A stretch of 64,000 nt of DNA, taken from contig CALVTO010000003.1 in the NCBI GenBank assembly GCA_944362705.1, forward strand, positions 1-64,000, in the 5' to 3' direction. The DNA is from an uncultured Clostridia bacterium. Its GTDB lineage: Bacteria > Bacillota > Clostridia > Christensenellales > UBA1242. Under the pieces are notes generated by a model. That model did not search any database and was not told the DNA's origin. It saw nothing but the letters and a program-made list of their open reading frames with translations. Each line of letters begins with the position of its first letter. The first letter of the stretch is position 1. This document shows, piece after piece, positions 1 through 7,590 of this stretch. A program made the position numbers and the translations under genes.

Positions 1-45
1 ATTGTCAAATGGCGTCAAGGGATCGATATTTTGACAGCAAAAGAA

Positions 46-73
46 AAAACACTAGCAAAAATGCTAGTGTTTT
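46..73 (+). terminator. Rho-independent terminator at the left edge
   Basis: A 12-bp stem (AAAACACTAGCA / TGCTAGTGTTTT) with a short A loop. It lies just after a reading frame that ends with TGA at 32-34, so it probably terminates a gene whose body is outside the window. That gene fragment is too short to identify. Confidence 0.6.
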
Positions 74-119
74 AAAGACTTTTAGTAGGCAGAGCAAAAT
101 CCAATTTTTGCGCTGGGTA

Positions 120-166
120 AATTGGTAATGTTGAGGTCGGCAGTTCGAATCTGCTCGTTAGCTCCA
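120..166 (+). tRNA. 3' half of tRNA-Thr(GGT), not a complete gene
   Basis: The sequence matches a tRNA from the anticodon loop (TTGGTAA) through the variable loop, the T arm (GGCAG / CTGCT around TTCGAAT), the 3' acceptor strand CGTTAGC, discriminator T and CCA at 164-166. The bases upstream do not form the matching 5' anticodon strand, a D arm or a GCTAACG 5' acceptor strand, so this is only a 3' half. Such halves arise when an element integrates into a tRNA gene and displaces the original 3' end. The tRNA terminator follows at 173-216, so this is probably the original end and the element lies to the left. Confidence 0.7.
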
Positions 167-172
167 CAAATT

Positions 173-216
173 AAAATCGCTAAACCCCTTACAAAAAGGA
201 TTTCAGCGATTTTTTC
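173..216 (+). terminator. Terminator of the displaced tRNA-Thr end
   Basis: Inverted arms AAAATCGCT...AGCGATTTT are followed by a T run. It directly follows the tRNA 3' half, as expected for the original tRNA transcription unit. Confidence 0.65.
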
Positions 217-347
217 TTTTTATTTTTAAATCTATATTTTAGTAGAAAATATTTTTTGCAATTTAAAATTTCATTGAAAAATGGAAAGAGTTGTATTATT
301 ATATATAAATGAAAGTTTATAATATAAAAAATAAAAGGAGATGGAAA

Positions 348-833
348 ATGAAAGAATATGAACATAGTTTTAAAGTAGAGTCAATACTTCCATACATAGA
401 ATATTGCAAAAAAAATGGATATACAGAGATTGGTATTGTTACTCAAAATAGAGTGGTTTATGAAAACAAAAACAGCAATCACATAATCGCAAGAATAACC
501 ACTGAAACCATTGGTGATAAGGAACGAATCATTTTTGATTGTAAAAATGTAGGTAGCAAACAAAAGGATTTAAATATTTCTAAAGAATCCATTCCAATGG
601 AGTTAACACAAGAGACTAAAAAGATTATTTTATCTATGTTAGAAGTTCTTGAATTTTACGTTGCCGCTGATAATTTAAGAACAAGATACATATTTCAAAA
701 GAAAGGTGTAACCTTTGAGATAGATGATTATATAAGACCTAAAACCCAAGTAGTTGCAATTGAGGGTAACGAAGAAACTGTAGAAAAAGTATATAGTGAT
801 ATTTTATCTAAAATAAACAACAAAACAAAATAA
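348..833 (+). CDS. CYTH-fold (triphosphate tunnel) protein
   Basis: A 161-residue protein that resembles CYTH / class IV adenylate cyclase-like triphosphatases. It starts with an acidic-basic strand (EYEHSFKV, residues 3-10). It then has alternating charged beta strands (RITTETIG near 60, RIIFDCKNV near 70, RYIFQKKG near 113) and ends with the typical EIDDYI and VAIEG strands near 125-145. The canonical ExExK signature is only partly kept (EYEH), so catalytic activity is uncertain. The start is set by AAGGAG at 335-340. An in-frame ATG at 309 lies exactly 6 nt after a possible -10 box, giving an alternative leaderless start with 13 extra residues. Confidence 0.6.
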   Translation: MKEYEHSFKVESILPYIEYCKKNGYTEIGIVTQNRVVYENKNSNHIIARITTETIGDKERIIFDCKNVGSKQKDLNISKESIPMELTQETKKIILSMLEVLEFYVAADNLRTRYIFQKKGVTFEIDDYIRPKTQVVAIEGNEETVEKVYSDILSKINNKTK

Positions 834-1247
834 AATCATTAAGCTAGAAGTAGCTATACATACTATAATTACAGATAAAATTTACATGTATAACATAACA
901 CTAAAATTTGCCAAACCATATTAAAGCTATTTCGAAAAAAATGCTATGTTTTATATTAACTTACTTAAAAAGTTAAAAAATAAACGGCAGAAATGTACCG
1001 TTCTTGCAATAAGTTTATTGAAAATGAGGTTGTATAATGTGATATTTACTACCTGCAATATTAAAGTTTTAAAAATTATTTTTTATTGTTTAACATTTTT
1101 TATACAATATGTATGCATATTCTGTTTTATATAACCATAATATCTTTATATTTTTATAAAACAAAAAGCCAATTTTGTTAAATTGGCTTTTTATCTTTTA
1201 TTTTATACTTTTTTCTATCATTTGTTTTTTATAGATTTATAAAAATT
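834..1247. other. AT-rich intergenic stretch without a recognised gene
   Basis: Very AT-rich sequence. A 62-codon frame at 946-1134 has no ribosome binding site and a composition typical of random AT-rich DNA, so it is not called. The only clear feature is a terminator at 1164-1193. Confidence 0.6.
1164..1193 (-). terminator. Terminator of the LRR lipoprotein gene
   Basis: The perfect inverted repeat AAAAAGCCAATTT / AAATTGGCTTTTT is followed by T tracts on both strands. It lies about 55 bp beyond the stop codon of the minus-strand lipoprotein gene and may act in both directions. Confidence 0.75.
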
Positions 1248-2330
1248 TTATTTATTGTATATGTAATATTCCCCTTCTTCTGTTTTAGTGTAACCACCCG
1301 TTGTATTTAAATACGCGTTGATATTTGCTGTATCATCAACAATGGTTTTTAATACCTTGACCGTTATTGCATGTGCAATTACAGCACCGCAAGCAGAAGT
1401 GTTTGTTAATGCGTTATATATTTCTGCACTTTCTATTACAACATTTTCCAATGTAGTAAGATTTGCAAAAACGCCATCTTCTATGGTTTGTATAGATGCA
1501 GGAATGGTAATTGAAGTTAGTGCAGGCGTTTCAAATAATCCCCCACCTAACGCTTGGTCGGGAGATAAAGAACTTATCGTTTCTACCTGAAAATCATCTC
1601 CAGGAATAAATTTCAAATAATTTCCTATATTATATTTAATTTCACCTGCTAAAAACCCATTGTCGTAAATTTCTTCAATCACACCCATATTCTGCATGTA
1701 GTTTTCTTGCGTAAAGGTTACTACTTTATTGTTATATTCTAAAGTAAACGATTCAAGTTTGCCTGACAACATTTCTATAAAAGGTCTTGCAATAATGGTT
1801 ATGTTGCTTTGATCAATTTTATCTTCTGAAGTCAATGTATAATCGGTTAGTTCGATAGAAATGGTTGTATCGAGATTGGTATATGTTTCTTTAACCATGG
1901 TAAAATACGCTTCTGCTTCACCTACGCGAACATATGTTTTTTCTCCGCCATTAATGCTAACGTTATACATACCGCCAACCAACATGTATCTATCAAAATT
2001 TGATAAATCCTCTGCCCAAATTTCGTAATCTAAGGAAGATGTGTCTCCGTAATTTATAATGTCTTTGATAGTATATTCCATTGTATAAACATCGGATTTC
2101 GTGTTATGAATAGAATAAGAAGACGGAATCACAATTTCTGCATCTTCTCCCACATAACCAACAAATTTGTTTCCATCAAAAACAAAGTCTTCGTAAACAT
2201 TTGTTATTTCTGTTGTAGTATCGTTTGGTGATTTTGATGATTGCTTGTCATCATTACAAGCAAACAGCAAAAACATTGCAGGAATAAGTAAAACAAATGC
2301 TAAGCAAAAATTAAAAATTTTCTTTCTCAT
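1248..2330 (-). CDS. Surface lipoprotein with BspA-type leucine-rich repeat
   Basis: A 360-residue exported lipoprotein. Residues 1-25 form a signal peptide with lipobox LFAC (Cys25), so it should be lipid-anchored outside the membrane. Residues 30-250 are beta-rich without a recognised domain. Residues about 255-325 contain a BspA-like (LRR_5) repeat (LTSITIPASIQTIEDGVFANL). In gut Firmicutes such modules are usually surface-exposed, but the ligand is unknown. The start is supported by AAAGGAGG just upstream. A possible promoter (TTGATA-18-TATACT) lies upstream. Confidence 0.75.
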   Translation of the reverse strand: MRKKIFNFCLAFVLLIPAMFLLFACNDDKQSSKSPNDTTTEITNVYEDFVFDGNKFVGYVGEDAEIVIPSSYSIHNTKSDVYTMEYTIKDIINYGDTSSLDYEIWAEDLSNFDRYMLVGGMYNVSINGGEKTYVRVGEAEAYFTMVKETYTNLDTTISIELTDYTLTSEDKIDQSNITIIARPFIEMLSGKLESFTLEYNNKVVTFTQENYMQNMGVIEEIYDNGFLAGEIKYNIGNYLKFIPGDDFQVETISSLSPDQALGGGLFETPALTSITIPASIQTIEDGVFANLTTLENVVIESAEIYNALTNTSACGAVIAHAITVKVLKTIVDDTANINAYLNTTGGYTKTEEGEYYIYNK

Positions 2331-2496
2331 ATATCCCTCCTTTGTTATACATAAGTTGGTAAATGAATATAGAAAATCGCATAACTATATATAGTATACA
2401 GGCAAAAAGTTATATCTATCAAGTAAATACATAAATATATTTTTACGCTTCATACTTTTAAATTTTTAAAAATTTTTCATAATGAAACATAAACAT

Positions 2497-2525
2497 TTGC
2501 TAACCATATAAACACATATTATACT
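2497..2525 (+). promoter_or_regulatory. Promoter of the IMPase gene, predicted leaderless
   Basis: TTGCTA (2497-2502), a 17-bp spacer and TATACT (2520-2525). The ATG at 2533 begins only 7 nt later, where transcription should start, and there is no Shine-Dalgarno site. Confidence 0.7.
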
Positions 2526-2532
2526 ATAAAGT

Positions 2533-3264
2533 ATGAAAAAAAATGTTTATGAAACTATATGTAAAAATCTTATGCATTGTATACAAAATGTATTAAAACC
2601 CAACACGATGCAGTTTTTTTCTGTTTCTGCAAAAGGTTCTGATGATTTAGTAACCACGATTGATATTGCTTTTGAAGAAAATATAATAACCCAATTAAAA
2701 GCATTATACCCCAATATAGATATATTAAGTGAAGAGACTCATTTTACACAACCAAAACAAAATACGTATTTTACCATAGACCCGTTAGATGGTACGGTAA
2801 ATTTTGCCAATCACTTACCACTATATGGCATACAGTTAGCGTTTGTAGAAAAAGGCATTACCCAAGTGGCCGTTGTGTATTTAATTCCTACACAAGAAAT
2901 GTATTACGCTATACGTGGGAAAGGTGCATTTTGTAACAACCAAAAAATTTCAGTAACAACGCAGCCAGCAAAAAACACTTTGGTTTTTATAGACGGGAAT
3001 CATCAGCAAATGTTTGCAAACTTTGCACCAAAATTAACCAATGACTTTTTACGCGTTCGTATGATTGGAGCTTCTTGTGTTGAATTTACCAACATTGCAT
3101 CTGGTAATGCTGGCGGTTTATTGCTTATTGCTAAAACACCATGGGATTATATTCCGGGTTGTTTACTTGTTACAGAAGCTGGTGGCTATATTGAACAACA
3201 TGACGATGTTTTTATTTGTGGAGCAACGCAAGAAATTGTGCATGTTATAAAAAAATATGTATAA
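2533..3264 (+). CDS. Inositol monophosphatase family protein
   Basis: A 243-residue member of the Mg-dependent, Li-sensitive IMPase superfamily. The metal-binding signatures are all visible: the Glu pair in LSEE (about residue 65), IDPLDGTVNF (about 78-87) and PWDYIPG near residue 200. Substrates in this family include inositol phosphates, fructose-1,6-bisphosphate and PAP, and the sequence does not decide between them. The length is near the family norm of 240-270. It is a single-gene transcription unit with its own promoter and terminator, and it appears to be translated from a leaderless mRNA. Confidence 0.85.
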   Translation: MKKNVYETICKNLMHCIQNVLKPNTMQFFSVSAKGSDDLVTTIDIAFEENIITQLKALYPNIDILSEETHFTQPKQNTYFTIDPLDGTVNFANHLPLYGIQLAFVEKGITQVAVVYLIPTQEMYYAIRGKGAFCNNQKISVTTQPAKNTLVFIDGNHQQMFANFAPKLTNDFLRVRMIGASCVEFTNIASGNAGGLLLIAKTPWDYIPGCLLVTEAGGYIEQHDDVFICGATQEIVHVIKKYV

Positions 3265-3290
3265 AAAGCGGAGTTTTCACTCCGCTTTTT
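3263..3290 (+). terminator. Terminator between IMPase and MATE-HAD genes
   Basis: AAAAAGCGGAGT / ACTCCGCTTTTT with a TTTC loop, lying between two convergent genes. It probably serves both. Confidence 0.8.
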
Positions 3291-3299
3291 ATTACTCAC

Positions 3300-5240
3300 T
3301 TACGTTAATATTTCATCATATGTAAAGCCATCTTTAACTAAATAATAATGCATGCCTAATTTTTTTGCAGATTTTAAATCGTGCTTAAAATTATTACCTA
3401 CTACCAATACTTGCGAAGGCGTTACATTGTTTTTTTTCATAATTTCTTTATAAATGGTATATTTATCTAAATTTTCTCTTTTAGAAATATCGTTGCTTAA
3501 AATATCTTCAAATAAGTTTCTATCAAAATGATTATAATCTATAGCCTTTTGCAAGTCTTTTTCTTTCCAATTTGAAACAATATACAATTTACCTAACTCT
3601 TTAAATTTTTTCAATTCTTTATCGCTAATACGTTTGCCACGCACGTATTGCGGGTTGGTTTCTACAAACTCTCTAAAAATTAAGTATGATCGATTATTGC
3701 CTTCCACATCGAATAAAATTTCATTGATTTGGCTTGACAACCCTTCCCCATTTAAACCACAACCATATTTTTTTAACAGGTTGTTACGCTCTTTTTCTGT
3801 CATGTAAGAAAAGTGCTCGTTAAACCACTTTAAATTTATTTTTCTATGGTTATCCTTTTTTAAATCCCACACAAGCGTATCACGGAAATCGAAAATCACT
3901 AATTTTACTTGATTAGATATTAAGTTAGGATCGTTATTGATGTTTGCCATCCATTTTTTGCTTTTAAAAATACCAAAGTATACAGGCAAAAAGATGAGTG
4001 TTGGCAAAACCAATAAAAGGTACATAACAAAAATATTACTAGGCAAGTATTGTACAACAAAGCACTCAAGAATATATAACACGCTACAAGCAATTTCAAT
4101 AGCAACAAAAGGTGCGTTTTTACCGCCAAGTCTTAATAAATAGCTTCCCATATTCCATGCAACAAAACGGAAAAAGTGAATTCCAACATAACAAGGAATA
4201 ACATAATACATCATGCTTACATATTCTTTATTTACCCCTAAAGAAATTGGATAGATAAGGATCATGCTGCATACAAAGTAAAACACCCAAATAAGCATAG
4301 AAGCATAAATAGAATATTTTCCGTACTTGTAGGCTTCTTCGAAATTATTTCTACCTAAATATCTTGTAATTTTTATTGCACTAACACTTGTAAACGCAAA
4401 TAAAAAACCGTTAAATACATCTAAAACATTTTCTAGATAAGAATATGTATTAAATAGAGCTTCGCTCACACGAATCAGCATAACGGAACTTGCATAGTAC
4501 CCTATTTGCCATATAAATTCAACCACAAGGTTAGAAAGTAAAATTCCCCATTGTTTTTTTGTTAAGTTAATGGTTTGCAATTTTGAAAAATTTACAGAAA
4601 TTTCTTTATTTTTTAACAAAAAAACATAAGCAAACACAATTGTAATAGCACTGCTAATTATATAAGTAATGCCAATATAATTTAAATAATATATACCGCA
4701 GGTTAGTAGCACTACAAACCCAATAATTGTAACAAGTAAAGGAACTAGTTCAGAAATAAGTTGTTGTTTGAAAAATTTTAAACTTTTTAAACTATTAGCA
4801 AGATAATTGCTGGTACATGAAAGTAAAAAATAACCACACATAATGTAATAAAATGTATAATCCGATGGATGATAATCCATAAGCGTTTCCATAAAAAAGG
4901 TAGGAAAAGCCATAAGCAAAAAGGTGGCAATAACACTAAAAATAAAATTAATTTCAAACCCTATTTTAGCATACTTTCGCACTTTAAATTTAGAACCAAT
5001 GTTTTGATTCATAAAAATAGATATACCGTTGCTTACGCCAAAAGCAATAATACTAGCAAATGCATAAATTGACAAAAAAGCGTTTAAATACGTTAGTTCC
5101 TCAACGCCTAATAAATTTGCTAATACCGAAATAATGCTCATTAAAATAGCAACAACAATATATTTTAATAACAGCCATTTGCTTTCTTTAAATGTTGTTA
5201 CAAAGTATTTAGAAAATGTTTTTTTATTTGTTGTACTCAT
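3300..5240 (-). CDS. MATE-type flippase fused to a degenerate HAD domain
   Basis: A 646-residue fusion. Residues about 1-430 have about 12 hydrophobic helices in the style of MATE/MVF drug or polysaccharide exporters. Residues about 445-646 form a HAD-like domain. HAD motif I reads DFRDT instead of DxDxT, so the Asp that acts as general acid/base is Arg. Motif II is present (IVSNW). Motif IV reads VGNNFKHD, with Asn where the first metal-binding Asp is normal. Phosphatase activity is therefore doubtful and a regulatory or binding role is possible. A truncated HAD gene lies 30 bp upstream. No Shine-Dalgarno site is clear. The transported substrate is unknown. Confidence 0.7.
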   Translation of the reverse strand: MSTTNKKTFSKYFVTTFKESKWLLLKYIVVAILMSIISVLANLLGVEELTYLNAFLSIYAFASIIAFGVSNGISIFMNQNIGSKFKVRKYAKIGFEINFIFSVIATFLLMAFPTFFMETLMDYHPSDYTFYYIMCGYFLLSCTSNYLANSLKSLKFFKQQLISELVPLLVTIIGFVVLLTCGIYYLNYIGITYIISSAITIVFAYVFLLKNKEISVNFSKLQTINLTKKQWGILLSNLVVEFIWQIGYYASSVMLIRVSEALFNTYSYLENVLDVFNGFLFAFTSVSAIKITRYLGRNNFEEAYKYGKYSIYASMLIWVFYFVCSMILIYPISLGVNKEYVSMMYYVIPCYVGIHFFRFVAWNMGSYLLRLGGKNAPFVAIEIACSVLYILECFVVQYLPSNIFVMYLLLVLPTLIFLPVYFGIFKSKKWMANINNDPNLISNQVKLVIFDFRDTLVWDLKKDNHRKINLKWFNEHFSYMTEKERNNLLKKYGCGLNGEGLSSQINEILFDVEGNNRSYLIFREFVETNPQYVRGKRISDKELKKFKELGKLYIVSNWKEKDLQKAIDYNHFDRNLFEDILSNDISKRENLDKYTIYKEIMKKNNVTPSQVLVVGNNFKHDLKSAKKLGMHYYLVKDGFTYDEILT

Positions 5241-5270
5241 ATATTTGTAAACCTATTTTTTTATTTTTTT

Positions 5271-5684
5271 TCATTTTCGTGCGCTAACCATGCATGACTT
5301 TGTAGCGTAAAGTGTAACCCATATGTAGCACATAAAATTTATGAGTTTCACACAAACTTTTATGTTGTAAGTCACTTTAGCAAATTTTTTTAGCTCTGCC
5401 TCGGGCACCACAATAGGAGATTGTCGTTTTATAAAGCTTAAAAGTTCCGCATCACGTACTTTTGTCCACTCGTCGACACGCATACCTTGTTCTAATAAAA
5501 TTTTCGAAATATTCATTTCCGAAGAGTCGCTTTCTTCACCGTTTTCAAGTGAATTTTTAAAAGTTGTATTTTTTACATGTGTAATATGTTGCAAGTAATA
5601 ATTTAACTTAAAATCATTCCACTCTTTCCAGTTTACATTATAATACAAGGTGTCGTCAAAATCGAAAATGAAAACTTTTATCAT
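5271..5684 (-). pseudogene. HAD-like hydrolase, truncated after the N-terminal half
   Basis: The first about 105 codons encode a normal HAD N-terminus with intact motif I (IFDFDDT) and a helical cap. After AELKKFAK the frame should continue into the strand carrying motif II (hVSNS) and then motifs III and IV. Instead about 30 unrelated residues follow before the stop, and none of the HAD core is recovered in another frame. The -1 frame also stays open for about 30 codons. The gene probably lost its 3' half by deletion or frameshift. An upstream in-frame ATG at 5711 is possible. Both starts have a poorly spaced GGAG. Confidence 0.55.
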
Positions 5685-5767
5685 AACCAGGCAATTTCTC
5701 CATATAATCACTATAACGCAATTTATAAAAAAATAGCAAACAATTATAACTTTTTATATAAAATGTA

Positions 5768-7399
5768 TTATTTTATACATCGTTTATAATCATCATAATT
5801 TCCTAAATAAGTTTGAAGTTCACCTTCTTGTAAATGTACAACTTTCTCTGCAAAAGCATTGATAAAATATCGATCGTGACTTACAAACAAAAAAGTTCCT
5901 TGGAAATTTTGCAAGGCGCTTTCCAAAACCTCTTTTGTTGCAATATCAATATGATTTGTTGGCTCATCGAATATAAGCGTGTTTATTTTGCTTTGCAACA
6001 ATTGCGCTAATTTTAACCGCATTTTTTCGCCGCCCGAAAGATGTTTTACTTTTTTATGCACATCGTTTTTATAGAAATGAAACTTTGCTAAAATTGCTCG
6101 CGCGGTTTGCTCGCCAACACAAGCTTCTTCTTGAAAGCAAGATAACACATCTTGGTCTTCATTTGCAAAGGTTACAACTTGTGGCAAATACCCAATTTTA
6201 ACACTTGGCCCAATTTGCACTTTCCCTTTAATTTGTGCCTGCAACGAGCCCATAATAAGTTTTAACAAGGTAGATTTTCCACTACCATTATTTCCTAAAA
6301 GGGCGACTCTTTCTTTATCGCAAATAGTTAAAGAAACATTTCGCAAAACTGGAACATTTTCATTATAACAAACTGTAACGTTTTCTAATGCAATAACTTG
6401 TTTACTGTTTTTACGCTCCTCCTCAAACGCAACGTGCAACTTTTGTGGCAGTTTGGGTTTTTCCACAGCATCTTTTCGCAATCTTTCTAATTGTGTTTGC
6501 AACGCGTGCGCACGGTCGCAAAGGGTGGAACTATTATTTGCCATACCGCGCTCTGCAAAATACTTTATTTGCGTTTCGAGTCGCTGCATAACTTGTTGCT
6601 GGTTTTTATATAACAAACATTGTTTTTCATATTCTTGTTGTCTTTCTATTAAAAAACCTGAGTAATTTGTTGTATACACTTTGGAATTTGTACCACATAA
6701 ATGTAAAATTTTATTGGACATTTTATCTAGAAAATAACGATCATGCGAAACAATAACGGTAGCACCTTTGAAATTTTGAATGTAGGTTTCTAACCACTCT
6801 ATTCTAGCAATATCTAAATGGTTGGTAGGTTCATCTAGCAAAAACAAATCTGGTTTTAGCAACAACCCTTTCGCCAATTGCACTAACGTTTTTTCGCCAC
6901 CGCTTAGTTGCGTAAATTTTTGCGTTAATAATTTAGGATCTATTTGTAAACCATCGACAACCACACGAATGTTTTTATCTATTTCATAGCCACCTTCGGC
7001 AATAAATGTATCTAACAACCGACAATATTTGGTCATAATTTTTTCATAATCGGCCGAATTTTCCTGATAGCTTAAAGCTTCTTGTAGTTGTTGTAATTGT
7101 TTCTCTTTATGTACTAAATCTGCAAAGCTATCTTTTAAGATTTCATATACAACACGGTCATCGTGTATAGAAGAACCTATTTGATTTAAATATGCAACGC
7201 GTATACCTTTTTTTATATGAATATCGCCTTGTTCAACTTTTTCTAACCCCGCAATCATTTTTAATAGCGTAGATTTTCCGCAACCATTTTCACCAACAAT
7301 AGAAATAGATTCGCCTTCATTTAAAGAAAAAGAAACATTTTCAAAAACCGTTCCATACCCAAAGTTTTTTGAAACTTCATGAACATCTAAAATAATCAT
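5768..7399 (-). CDS. ABC-F family ATPase
   Basis: A 543-residue soluble protein with two ABC ATPase domains and no membrane segment, the ABC-F layout of ribosome-associated translation factors and antibiotic-protection proteins. NBD1 has Walker A GENGCGKST (about 36-44), signature LSGGE and Walker B LFLLDEPTNHLD. NBD2 has GNNGSGKST (about 370), LSGGEKMRL and LIFDEPTNHID. The arm linker between them (about 240-325) is helical and charged. A Shine-Dalgarno site AAAGGAG precedes the ATG. The leader upstream looks like an attenuator, which is common for antibiotic-resistance ABC-F genes (known for vmlR and lmo0919), so a role in ribosome protection is inferred. A housekeeping Uup/YdiF-type role is also possible. 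Confidence 0.85.
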   Translation of the reverse strand: MIILDVHEVSKNFGYGTVFENVSFSLNEGESISIVGENGCGKSTLLKMIAGLEKVEQGDIHIKKGIRVAYLNQIGSSIHDDRVVYEILKDSFADLVHKEKQLQQLQEALSYQENSADYEKIMTKYCRLLDTFIAEGGYEIDKNIRVVVDGLQIDPKLLTQKFTQLSGGEKTLVQLAKGLLLKPDLFLLDEPTNHLDIARIEWLETYIQNFKGATVIVSHDRYFLDKMSNKILHLCGTNSKVYTTNYSGFLIERQQEYEKQCLLYKNQQQVMQRLETQIKYFAERGMANNSSTLCDRAHALQTQLERLRKDAVEKPKLPQKLHVAFEEERKNSKQVIALENVTVCYNENVPVLRNVSLTICDKERVALLGNNGSGKSTLLKLIMGSLQAQIKGKVQIGPSVKIGYLPQVVTFANEDQDVLSCFQEEACVGEQTARAILAKFHFYKNDVHKKVKHLSGGEKMRLKLAQLLQSKINTLIFDEPTNHIDIATKEVLESALQNFQGTFLFVSHDRYFINAFAEKVVHLQEGELQTYLGNYDDYKRCIK

Positions 7400-7424
7400 A
7401 CTCTCACTCCTTTGGGAGTAGACA

Positions 7425-7533
7425 TAAAAAAATCATACTCCACCATATATCATCACTACAAAAGCAGTTACACCCACGTTGGGTGCAACGGCATATTGTA
7501 TGATTAATACATGATGACAGTATGATACCTCAT
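7425..7533 (-). promoter_or_regulatory. Attenuator-like leader of the ABC-F gene
   Basis: Read on the minus strand, ATCATACT (7526-7519) can pair with AGTATGAT (7439-7432), with a TCATCA/TGATGA helix inside, and the 3' arm runs straight into a T run (7431-7426), which looks like an intrinsic terminator. ATCATAC is repeated at 7504-7498 and could pair with the same 3' arm, giving alternative folds. A 10-bp hairpin at 7467-7489 (CACCCA-ACG-TGGGTG core) overlaps a possible 8-residue upstream reading frame, MPLHPTWV, at 7468-7494, which has no clear ribosome binding site. Confidence 0.55.
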
Positions 7534-7539
7534 AGTTTT

Positions 7540-7568
7540 ACTTTATCATTCCTTCAAAAGTTTGTCAA
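7540..7568 (-). promoter_or_regulatory. Promoter of the ABC-F leader
   Basis: TTGACA (7568-7563), 17 bp, then TAAAGT (7545-7540) on the minus strand. Transcription would begin near 7533, just before the first arm of the attenuator. Confidence 0.5.
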
Positions 7569-7590
7569 TACTTAATATTAGGCTTTGCGT

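Noticed and set aside
946-1134. A 62-codon frame in the AT-rich gap
   Set aside because: No ribosome binding site, and composition of random AT-rich DNA.
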